Source: Ochrobactrum sp. RH2CCR150 (GTDB lineage Bacteria; Pseudomonadota; Alphaproteobacteria; Rhizobiales; Rhizobiaceae). From it: 64,000 bases of DNA. A program made the position numbers and the translations under genes. The stretch is from positions 248,001 to 312,000 of the forward strand of contig JACGXE010000002.1 in the NCBI GenBank assembly GCA_014138095.1, in the 5' to 3' direction. Of the stretch, positions 18,114 through 25,014 are shown in pieces; position 1 is the first letter of the stretch; every line of letters starts with the position of its first letter. Below the pieces are notes generated by a model. It was not told where the DNA came from and did no database searches. It saw nothing but the letters and a program-made list of their open reading frames with translations.

Positions 18114-18476
18114 TTAGGCGGCGATCAACATTTTTTCGATTTCGTTCACCAGGTCGCGCAGGTGGAATGGCTTGGAAAGCACTTTCGCATCGCGCGGGGC
18201 GTCAGAATCAGGGTTCAAAGCGACGGCTGCGAATCCCGTAATGAACATTATTTTCAGGTCGGGGTCGATTTCCGTGGCGCGGCGCGCCAGTTCGATACCG
18301 TCCATTTCCGGCATAACGATGTCGGTCAGCAGCAGTGAGAACGGCTCTTCCTGCAGGCGTTCATAGGCGCTGGCGCCATTGTCGAAGTGTGTTACGTGAT
18401 AGCCCGCCTTTTCCAGTGCCTTCACGAGGAAGCGGCGCATATCGTTATCGTCTTCAGCAAGAAGAATTCTTTTCAT
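18114..18476 (-). CDS. cpdR: Single-domain response regulator CpdR
   Basis: 120 residues from the ATG at 18476, where the sequence opens MKRILLAEDDNDMRRFLVKA exactly as in alphaproteobacterial CpdR. The receiver has the acidic pocket Asp9/Asp10, phosphoacceptor Asp52 and conserved Lys102, and no output domain. In this class CpdR is phosphorylated through CckA-ChpT and, when unphosphorylated, primes the ClpXP protease to degrade cell-cycle regulators such as CtrA. An in-frame upstream start would add seven residues and is less likely. The next gene upstream is the divergent N-formylglutamate amidohydrolase-like gene. Confidence 0.9.
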   Translation of the reverse strand: MKRILLAEDDNDMRRFLVKALEKAGYHVTHFDNGASAYERLQEEPFSLLLTDIVMPEMDGIELARRATEIDPDLKIMFITGFAAVALNPDSDAPRDAKVLSKPFHLRDLVNEIEKMLIAA

Positions 18477-18782
18477 TGGTCCGTCCGAATTTCCCATCGT
18501 TCGCTCCAGTGCTCGGGCAGCGTGAACGATTCAATTTTCCACTCTAGAAAACGCTTCTTTGGTAAATATGAAATGAATGCTCGCGCGAATGTTAATTGTT
18601 ATGGCATGCATTTGGCAACAACCTGTCATTTGTGACGGGATTGCCGCAGTTTTCGGTTCATGATCGAATTCGGCGCTACCTGTTGGTATTTGCACCGGCG
18701 CAGCGGTTGACGTAATTTGTCGAGCCCGGCGGCGTGCTGTGTCCAGCCACCGCAAAGATGATATGCATAGACGGATCAAAAT

Positions 18783-19673
18783 ATGAGTTTGGAGCGTGAT
18801 TTCAGCCTGATACCGCCTTTCGAGGTGAATGCTCCGGCAGAGCAGCGAATTCCGTTCGTATTCAATTCGCCGCATAGCGGTCGCTATTATCCGCAATCTT
18901 TTCTGGAATTATCCCGTCTCGACAGTCTCAGCATCCGTCATTCGGAAGATTGTTATGTCGATGAGTTGTTTATCTCCGCCGTCCGACTCGGTGCGCCCTT
19001 GCTCAAGGCACATTTCCCGCGCGCTTTTCTTGATGTGAATCGCGAAGCCTACGAGCTTGATCCACGCATGTTCACCGAAACGCTGCCGCCGTTCACCAAC
19101 AGCCAATCGGCGCGGGTTGCCGGCGGGCTGGGCACGGTGCCGCGTCTGGTGGGCGAGGGGCAGATGATCTATTCGGGGCGTATTCCGCTGGCCGAAGCCT
19201 TCTATCGCATTGAAGACCTCTACAAGCCTTACCACCGCACGCTTGAAGGCTTGCTGCAGTCGACTCGCGAGCGGTTTGGCTATGCGGTCCTGATCGATTG
19301 CCATTCGATGCCGGGTGGTGTGCGTCCGGGAGAAGTGGCTTCACGTCCTGATTTCATTATCGGTGACCGGTTCGGTCGTTCGTGCAGCGAGCGCCTCACG
19401 CAGGCGGCCATCGAGCTGTTGCGAGATCTGGGCTACACGGTCGCGCATAACAAGCCCTATGCGGGCGGTTTCATCACCGAACATTATGGCCGGCCCGCCG
19501 TTGCGTGCCACGCTTTGCAGATCGAGATTAATCGCAGTCTCTATGTAAATGAGCAATCGCTGCACAAGCTCACGGGTTTCGACACATTATGTGGTGATCT
19601 GCATCAGTTCCTGAGCGACCTCACATCCTTGCCGGATGATCTGTTTATCGCGCCCCCGCTTGCTGCCGAATGA
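18783..19673 (+). CDS. N-formylglutamate amidohydrolase-family protein
   Basis: 296 residues. Family motifs are FVFNSPHSGRYYP near residue 25, a LIDCHSMPGG metal-site segment near 178 and a QIEINRSLYVNE segment near 245. The family hydrolyses N-formylglutamate to glutamate and formate at the end of one histidine-degradation route. No other hut genes are near, so the true role may be different. It lies divergent from cpdR. Confidence 0.82.
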   Translation: MSLERDFSLIPPFEVNAPAEQRIPFVFNSPHSGRYYPQSFLELSRLDSLSIRHSEDCYVDELFISAVRLGAPLLKAHFPRAFLDVNREAYELDPRMFTETLPPFTNSQSARVAGGLGTVPRLVGEGQMIYSGRIPLAEAFYRIEDLYKPYHRTLEGLLQSTRERFGYAVLIDCHSMPGGVRPGEVASRPDFIIGDRFGRSCSERLTQAAIELLRDLGYTVAHNKPYAGGFITEHYGRPAVACHALQIEINRSLYVNEQSLHKLTGFDTLCGDLHQFLSDLTSLPDDLFIAPPLAAE

Positions 19674-19744
19674 GGTGTTCGGCGGCATGTCGCACAAATG
19701 CGACAAGCCCATGGTAAGTATAAGAAATTCAATTTAGCAGGCAG

Positions 19745-19833
19745 ATAAAAAGAGCCGCGCTCGAACAATACGAACGCGGCCAAAGACTAGGGAGGAAATG
19801 CCCCGAAAGGCATCGACAGGAAGACCTGTCTGA
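19745..19833 (-). ncRNA. Small RNA of the suhB / MmgR (alpha-r8) type
   Basis: A minus-strand transcript unit of about 88 nt is visible. A sigma-70 promoter precedes it: TTGACG at 19862-19867, a 17-bp spacer and TAACTT at 19839-19844. The RNA starts with a GACAGG..CCTGTC hairpin, has a second GATGCC..GGGGCAT hairpin, then an unpaired TTTCCTCCCT stretch able to pair with Shine-Dalgarno sequences. It ends in a GCCGCG / CGCGGC terminator followed by TCTTTTT. It lies next to an inositol-monophosphatase gene, the context for which Rfam's suhB RNA was named. The family name is from memory and was not checked by a covariance search. Confidence 0.75.
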
Positions 19834-19838
19834 TCTTT

Positions 19839-19867
19839 AAGTTACGCGCGAAAGGTGCTTGCGTCAA
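19839..19867 (-). promoter_or_regulatory. Promoter of the small RNA
   Basis: On the minus strand TTGACG (-35) and TAACTT (-10) are separated by 17 bp, and the first RNA hairpin begins about eight bases after the -10 box. Confidence 0.65.
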
Positions 19868-19966
19868 GAAAATGCGCATATTTTTTGGGCGGATATTTTC
19901 TTGCTCAATAATTGAGCAAAATTAGCATGGATGCACAAGTTGCAGCCATGTCTTGGAAACAGGAGA

Positions 19967-20755
19967 ATGGGGTTGCTCATCGACAAGGCATTTTTTTCCG
20001 AAGTGGCAGCGGCGGCAGCAGCTGAAACTTTGCCGCGTTTTCGTCAATTGAACGAGGTGGACAACAAATACAGCGTCGGATTCGACCCTGTCACCGAAGC
20101 GGACCGCGCTGCGGAAAGGGCGATTCGTGCCGTCATTGGGCACCGCTACCCGGAGCACGGCATTCTGGGTGAGGAATACGGCCCGGAAAATACCGACCGC
20201 AGCCATGTCTGGGTTATCGACCCCATAGACGGCACGCGCGCCTTTATATCCGGTCTGCCGGTCTGGGGCACGCTGGTCGGCCTGACAGTGGATGGCGATG
20301 CCCGCGCCGGGATGATGTCACAGCCTTTCACGGGTGAGCTGTTCTACAGCGACGGCGAAGGCGCCTATTTGCTGCGCGAAGGTGACGGTGAGGAGCCGCG
20401 CCGTCTTTCCGTGCGCAAAGGTGCGACCTTGGCGGATGCGACGCTGTTCACGACGACGCCAGCGATGTTCAAAGGAGATAACCGCAAAGGGTTTGACCGG
20501 CTTGAAAGCGCCGTGCGCTTGTCGCGCTATGGTGTCGATTGCTACGCTTTTGCAATGCTCGCAGGCGGTTATGTCGATATTGTCGTCGAGGCTGGTTTGC
20601 AGCCTTACGATATCGTGGCGCTCATCCCGATCATCGAGCAGGCGGGTGGCGTGATCACACGTCGCGATGGCGGCCCTGCCGAAGAGGCTGGTGATATCGT
20701 CGCAGCAGCAACGCCGGAACTGCACAAGGCTGCGCTTGATTTGCTGAATGACTAA
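19967..20755 (+). CDS. hisN: Inositol-monophosphatase-family phosphatase, probably histidinol-phosphatase
   Basis: 262 residues from the ATG at 19967, which follows AGGAG. The metal-dependent phosphatase motifs are complete: Glu69-Glu70 (GEEYG), DPIDGT at 85-90 and the C-terminal LQPYDIVAL segment. Proteins of this subgroup act as histidinol-phosphate phosphatases in actinobacteria and many alphaproteobacteria, while others hydrolyse inositol phosphate or similar substrates; the first is favoured by the WVIDPIDGTRAF form. A GC-rich hairpin follows the stop. Confidence 0.75.
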   Translation: MGLLIDKAFFSEVAAAAAAETLPRFRQLNEVDNKYSVGFDPVTEADRAAERAIRAVIGHRYPEHGILGEEYGPENTDRSHVWVIDPIDGTRAFISGLPVWGTLVGLTVDGDARAGMMSQPFTGELFYSDGEGAYLLREGDGEEPRRLSVRKGATLADATLFTTTPAMFKGDNRKGFDRLESAVRLSRYGVDCYAFAMLAGGYVDIVVEAGLQPYDIVALIPIIEQAGGVITRRDGGPAEEAGDIVAAATPELHKAALDLLND

Positions 20756-20763
20756 AACATTTC

Positions 20764-20793
20764 GGGGGATCGGCCTGTCGGGCCGGTTCCCCC
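20764..20793. terminator. Hairpin between convergent genes
   Basis: GGGGGATCGGCC pairs with GGCCGGTTCCCCC around a 5-base loop, with one unpaired base. It lies between the convergent hisN and hydrolase genes. There is no strong U-tract on either strand, so termination strength is uncertain. Confidence 0.5.
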
Positions 20794-20804
20794 GTTCCTG
20801 CCTG

Positions 20805-21809
20805 TCAGACGCCGGAAAATTCTGGCTCGATGGTTTCCGGCATGGTTTCGACATCCGACGATCCGGGAATGAAGGCGTCGAATGCGGCCCAGAGCTGCTC
20901 GCGATAGAAATCGGCTTCCTGCAACAATTCGTGGCGTCCGCCGTCGATGGTAATCAGTGAAACATTGCGCGTGCGCGCCGCAAAACGCTCAAGCACCGGC
21001 GTCGACACAACACGTTCGTCACCCGCTGCAATGATCAGCACAGGCACACTGGGGCTTTCCTCATAAAAATCCGGCTGATTGATGCGGCGCGCCGTTTCAA
21101 GCGCACCCCACACCCAGCGCACAGTCGGTCCGCCTAGCGCCAGATCGGGGAAGAGGCGTGTGATTTCCGTGTTGCGCATAAAACGCGCCGGATCGCTGGT
21201 CAGCGGATTTCCTGCAAAGGGTCGCGCAGTCAGCCTTTTCCCACCAGAGGCATAGAGCGTTCCAAGCCCGATGCGTCGCAGCGTGGCAGCCAGGCGGCGC
21301 ACGACATCGTCGCTCAATTTCTGTGTGGCGAGGCCCATGAAAGGCGCGCACAGCACCATGCGCGTGATGCGGGACGACAGGCTGCCCATTGAAGCCAGCG
21401 CCACCATGGCGCCGGAAGAATGGCCGAGAATATAGAAGGGCGGCGGGCAATCGGGCAGAACGATATCTGTCAAAAAATGATCCAGATCTTCCTGATAATC
21501 ATCGAAACTGCGGACATAGCCGCGAAGCCTGTCGCGCAGCAGCCGGTGAGAGCCGCCCTGGCCGCGCCAGTCGAAGGTGGCGGCAACAAAGCCGCGTGCC
21601 GTCAGCTCGCTCATCGTCTCGAAATATTTTTCGATGAATTCGTTTCGACCTTGCAGCACGATGACCGTGCCGCGCACCGGGCCTGATTCCGGCTTCAGAA
21701 TGCTATAACGCAAAGTTCTGTCGGGATAATCCGAATGGCTCGTAAAAAAGCCGGACCGTATGCCATGCGGAATCGGATTCGCATCGGTTTCGAACAGTAG
21801 TTCCGACAT
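20805..21809 (-). CDS. Alpha/beta hydrolase, lysophospholipase-like
   Basis: 334 residues. The nucleophile elbow GHSSG at 129-133 gives Ser131. The FDWRGQGGS motif at 79-87 is characteristic of the monoglyceride lipase / lysophospholipase L2 (PldB) branch. A DGGRHE segment near the C-terminus supplies the catalytic His. No signal peptide, so probably cytoplasmic or membrane-associated. It would hydrolyse an acyl ester such as a lysophospholipid or monoglyceride. The gene stands alone. Confidence 0.82.
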   Translation of the reverse strand: MSELLFETDANPIPHGIRSGFFTSHSDYPDRTLRYSILKPESGPVRGTVIVLQGRNEFIEKYFETMSELTARGFVAATFDWRGQGGSHRLLRDRLRGYVRSFDDYQEDLDHFLTDIVLPDCPPPFYILGHSSGAMVALASMGSLSSRITRMVLCAPFMGLATQKLSDDVVRRLAATLRRIGLGTLYASGGKRLTARPFAGNPLTSDPARFMRNTEITRLFPDLALGGPTVRWVWGALETARRINQPDFYEESPSVPVLIIAAGDERVVSTPVLERFAARTRNVSLITIDGGRHELLQEADFYREQLWAAFDAFIPGSSDVETMPETIEPEFSGV

Positions 21810-21875
21810 CCGTTGCGCAGCCTTTCCCGAATGATAATGCCCTGATCGTCTCGAGTATTATGCGCGAAGTGATGA

Positions 21876-21911
21876 TAAAAAGTAACCGGAAGTTCGCGAG
21901 CGAACTTCCGG
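21876..21911 (-). terminator. Intrinsic terminator
   Basis: Perfect 11-bp stem CCGGAAGTTCG / CGAACTTCCGG with a 4-base loop. On the minus strand it is followed by TTACTTTTT. It ends transcripts of the secreted-protein gene at 21970. Confidence 0.85.
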
Positions 21912-21969
21912 CCAAAGGATCGTCAGGTGCAAGGGACGTTGCGGCCAGACGTTCCGACTTCTCAAATGT

Positions 21970-22365
21970 TTAGTAGCCGCCCGGGCGACGTTCGCCGACG
22001 ATACGGCCGGAAAAGGCATCGACCATAACGATGACGCGACGACCATTCGGACGTGTGGCGCGGACCATATAGGTGTCGCGATCCCGGCGCATGTCGCCGA
22101 CTGCATAGCCGCGGCGTTCCAGCATGCGGGTGACTTCACGCGGGCGCAGCGTATCGCGATTACCCCAGTCGGGGCGACGATCCGGGCGGCCATAGCCGGG
22201 CGGCGGAGGTGGTGCATCCGGGCGCGGCGGGCGTGGGCGATAACCATCATTGTTGTCGTAATACTGAACCTGGACGCGCAAACCCGAGCTGTCAGCGAGG
22301 GAAGGGGTCGCAAAGCCGGTAGCGACGGTAGCAAGTGCGGCAAAAGCGAGAACAGCTTTTTTCAT
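21970..22365 (-). CDS. Secreted Pro/Arg-rich protein with PepSY-like C-terminus
   Basis: 131 residues from the ATG at 22365, preceded by AAGGAT; upstream in-frame starts would place extra residues before the signal peptide. The signal peptide ends near residue 24. The middle is a proline/arginine-rich linker (RPRPPRPDAPPPPPGYGRP) and the last 60 residues form a compact domain ending in GRRVIVMVDAFSGRIVGERR. The layout parallels the protein at 16758-17084. Function unknown. Confidence 0.65.
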   Translation of the reverse strand: MKKAVLAFAALATVATGFATPSLADSSGLRVQVQYYDNNDGYRPRPPRPDAPPPPPGYGRPDRRPDWGNRDTLRPREVTRMLERRGYAVGDMRRDRDTYMVRATRPNGRRVIVMVDAFSGRIVGERRPGGY

Positions 22366-22574
22366 AACCGTGATCCTTAATAAAACCTGCCGAGCGACAG
22401 GCATGACGGGACATGTATTAGCCCCAAGCAGATGAACGCTCGCGGAAGATGATGTTCATTTTGGGTTCACTGTGCGGTTGCTCCCAAAAATGTAGGCCGC
22501 TACGGATCAGGAGTTGTTACGCGAAGTGACATGCCGTGTAGGCGAGGCTGGCGGGATTGTTGTTTGAGAGCACT

Positions 22575-22603
22575 CTTGAAAAGCAAAACAGCCATTCCCA
22601 AAT
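22575..22603 (+). promoter_or_regulatory. Candidate RpoH (heat-shock) promoter
   Basis: CTTGAA at 22575-22580 and CCCAAAT at 22597-22603 fit the alphaproteobacterial sigma-32 pattern with a 16-bp spacer. The start would lie near 22610, giving a leader of roughly 145 nt before the small heat-shock gene, long enough to hold a thermometer. Confidence 0.5.
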
Positions 22604-22730
22604 GAGTTTTGCGGTCGCCAAAAAGGGGCCGCCGGCATCAAGGAATTCGCCAATAAGGGAGTTTCGCCGCCATGCATGATCCCGAAGCCGCAGGTCGGTT
22701 TTTGGAAAGGATTATGCGGAACCATGCATC

Positions 22731-22750
22731 ATGTCGCTCTGAAGGAGGGC
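22731..22750 (+). promoter_or_regulatory. ROSE-type RNA thermometer, 3' hairpin over the ribosome site
   Basis: The Shine-Dalgarno sequence AAGGAGG (22742-22748) can pair with the upstream CGCTC (22735-22739): C-G, U-A and C-G pairs plus an internal G-G opposition, closed by a UGAAG loop. ROSE elements of rhizobial small heat-shock genes use the same U/C-Y-G-C-U strand with a G-G pair to mask the ribosome site at low temperature. The upstream hairpins were not folded in detail. Confidence 0.5.
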
Positions 22751-22756
22751 TAACAC

Positions 22757-23227
22757 ATGCGTCACGTAGATTTTTCCCCGCTCTATCGTTCCACGGTTGG
22801 TTTCGACCGGCTTTTCACCATGCTTGATTCGCTCGCTTCGCCGGAGGGCACACAGTCCTATCCGCCGTATAATATTGAGCGCACGGGTGAGAACACCTAT
22901 CGCATCACCATGGCCGTTGCGGGCTTTTCCGAAAGCGAACTTGAAATCGAAGCCCATCGCAACCAGCTGACCGTAAAGGGCCAGAAGGCTGACGAAAAGG
23001 CATCCGATATCGGTGAAGTGCTTTATCGCGGTATAGCTTCGCGTGCTTTCGAGCGCCGCTTCCAGCTTGCTGATTTTGTCGAAGTCGCTGGTGCAAGCCT
23101 CAAGAATGGCCTTCTGCACATCGACCTCAAGCGCGAGATTCCTGAACAGATGAAGCCGCGCAAGATCGAAGTCGCCAAGGCTGGTTCCGACAGCGCTCAG
23201 CAGATCGAAGCCAAAACCGCGCACTAA
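22757..23227 (+). CDS. Small heat-shock protein (Hsp20/IbpA family)
   Basis: 156 residues. An N-terminal arm (PLYRSTVGFDRLFTMLD) is followed by an alpha-crystallin domain (about 35-130) with a typical strand NQLTVKGQKADE and the C-terminal strand LLHIDLKREIPE. It is an ATP-independent chaperone that holds unfolded proteins during heat stress. AAGGAGG precedes the ATG by 8 bases. The leader carries a candidate RpoH promoter and a ROSE-like element, pointing to double heat control. A strong terminator follows. Confidence 0.92.
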   Translation: MRHVDFSPLYRSTVGFDRLFTMLDSLASPEGTQSYPPYNIERTGENTYRITMAVAGFSESELEIEAHRNQLTVKGQKADEKASDIGEVLYRGIASRAFERRFQLADFVEVAGASLKNGLLHIDLKREIPEQMKPRKIEVAKAGSDSAQQIEAKTAH

Positions 23228-23254
23228 TCGCGGATAAGCCTATAGAAATAAGAA

Positions 23255-23284
23255 AGGCGGCGCTTTGCAGCGCCGCCTTTTCTT
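23255..23284. terminator. Intrinsic terminator, shared by convergent genes
   Basis: 10-bp stem AGGCGGCGCT / AGCGCCGCCT with a TTGC loop, then TTTCTTT on the plus strand. The flanking AGAAA run can act on the minus strand as well, for the threonine aldolase gene. Confidence 0.85.
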
Positions 23285-23307
23285 TATGGTGCGTATGGAT
23301 CAGATAC

Positions 23308-24357
23308 TCAGGCGATCATGTCGCCGAACCGGTCCACATCTTCTTCCGTGTTGGCGAAGCTGGTCACAAAGCGGGCGAAAATCTCGCCCTCACCAATGCG
23401 GTTTTCTTCCGAATGTGGCGGGTTCCAGTCGTAGAAGATCGCTCCGGCATTGCGCAGGCGGTCATAGACCGACTGTTTCATGATGGCGAAAACTTCATTG
23501 GCTTCCGGCTTCCAGGCAATGCGCATCTGGCTGGACGCGTTAACGTGGCCTGCAAGCCGGGTAGCCAGCGTATTGGAATGACGCGCGAGTTCCAGCCACA
23601 GATCATCTTGCAGGTAGGCATCGAATTGTGCTGCCACAAAACGGGTCTTGGAAAAGAGCTGCGCTGCGCGCTTGCGAATGAACGGCAGATCCTTTGCGCG
23701 CGCCGGGTCCATGAAGACCAGCGCTTCCGCGCACCAGCAGCCATTCTTAGTGCCGCCGAAGGAGACGATATCGACGCCCTGCTTCCATGTCATTTCGGCT
23801 GGTGTCAGGCCGAGCGTGACCAGAGCATTGGCGAAACGTGCGCCATCCATGTGAAGCGGCAGACCAGAATCGCGGCAGATTTTCGAAATGGTGGCGATTT
23901 GTTGCGGTTGATAGAGCGTGCCGACTTCCGTAGCCTGCGTGATGCTGACGGCCATTGGCTGTCCGGCATGGACGAAAGCCGGGTTGAAGCGCTTCAATTC
24001 CCGCTTGAGCAGTTCAGGGTCGATCCGGCCGAGCGCACCGTCAATGGGATGAAGACGTGCGCCGCCGGTGAAATATTCAGGCGCGCCGCATTCATCTTCG
24101 ATGACATGCGCTTCGCGATGCACCAGCGAAACGCCACCCGGACGGTTGACGCTGGCCAGTGCCAGCGAGTTCGCGGCTGTGCCGGTGCCGACGAAGAAGA
24201 CGGCAACTTCGCGCTCGAAGACTTCATTGAAGCGCTGCTCAACACGCTTGTCGAGTTCGCTTGCGCCATAGGCGGCGGCAAAACCGGCTGCGTGCAGCGA
24301 AAGGCTTTCTGCTATTTTCGGATGGGCGCCCGCCCAGTTGTCTGATGCAAAATGCAC
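23308..24357 (-). CDS. ltaE: Low-specificity L-threonine aldolase family protein
   Basis: 349 residues, a fold-type I pyridoxal-phosphate enzyme of the beta-eliminating lyase family. The Schiff-base Lys lies in SFGGTKNGCW, and LPLHMDGARFANAL holds the Asp that contacts the cofactor ring. Family members cleave L-threonine or L-allo-threonine to glycine and acetaldehyde. A GGAGG sits just upstream of the ATG at 24357. Substrate stereochemistry cannot be read from the sequence. The gene is monocistronic. Confidence 0.85.
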   Translation of the reverse strand: MHFASDNWAGAHPKIAESLSLHAAGFAAAYGASELDKRVEQRFNEVFEREVAVFFVGTGTAANSLALASVNRPGGVSLVHREAHVIEDECGAPEYFTGGARLHPIDGALGRIDPELLKRELKRFNPAFVHAGQPMAVSITQATEVGTLYQPQQIATISKICRDSGLPLHMDGARFANALVTLGLTPAEMTWKQGVDIVSFGGTKNGCWCAEALVFMDPARAKDLPFIRKRAAQLFSKTRFVAAQFDAYLQDDLWLELARHSNTLATRLAGHVNASSQMRIAWKPEANEVFAIMKQSVYDRLRNAGAIFYDWNPPHSEENRIGEGEIFARFVTSFANTEEDVDRFGDMIA

Positions 24358-25014
24358 GTGTTCCTCCAGATGGGTTAAATGGGCTTAGGCTCAGTTGATG
24401 TCTCTATAACCTGTCTGACAGAAGCGGTTAAGGCCCGGCTTACGCGAAAAATGTCATCAGTATGCCTATTTTATAGGCAATGGCACTGTGAACAAAAGCG
24501 CGCCAAACTGACGCAATGGCGGCTAAACGCAATTAAAATCCAGTAAAATCACAGCTTTTGATATTTTATTACGGAAGTTGCTGAGAAAAATTGCGTTTCC
24601 ATCTTGTGAGGCAATTTGAATTCTGTCATACGTAATTAGGACAGCAATGCTGTCCAATTAAAAGCTGATGCAGGCGGAAAACACGGATAGAACCGTGCCG
24701 TCGGTTTCAGAAATAAAAGCGCTGTGCTGGCAGGCCAATGGCTTGACGGTCACCGGCGCTCCGACTGTGACAGGGAGTTTCGAGTGCGCCATCATCTGGC
24801 GGGCTGGATATCGTCTGTCCGAGCCTGATGAGAATAAGGCGCTAAACATCGTTCCTCGCACCGGCTTTGCCCGCTTGGCCTTGCCATTTGCCCGGAACCT
24901 CGTCCAACGCCTTGTCGATAAGGCTTTCCATAGAATGAACACACCAGCGAGATGGTTGTCACTATCTCGGTATATAATGATCGCGCGCCTCATGAAGAGG
25001 GCCAAACGGAGGGA
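24358..25014. other. 657-bp gap upstream of gltB: no supported gene
   Basis: Open frames exist on both strands here, but neither has a ribosome site or a recognisable product. Visible elements are a GCCTATTTTATAGGC palindrome near 24463-24477, a 27-bp inverted repeat at 24634-24660, and a TATAAT at 24973-24978 that could be the -10 box of gltB although no good -35 box is seen. The gap probably holds the control region of gltBD. Confidence 0.5.
24634..24660. repeat. Inverted repeat upstream of gltB
   Basis: TAATTAGGACAGC and GCTGTCCAATTA form two 12-base complementary arms around AAT, with one bulged A on the left. It could be an operator for a dimeric regulator or a short hairpin. Confidence 0.6.
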
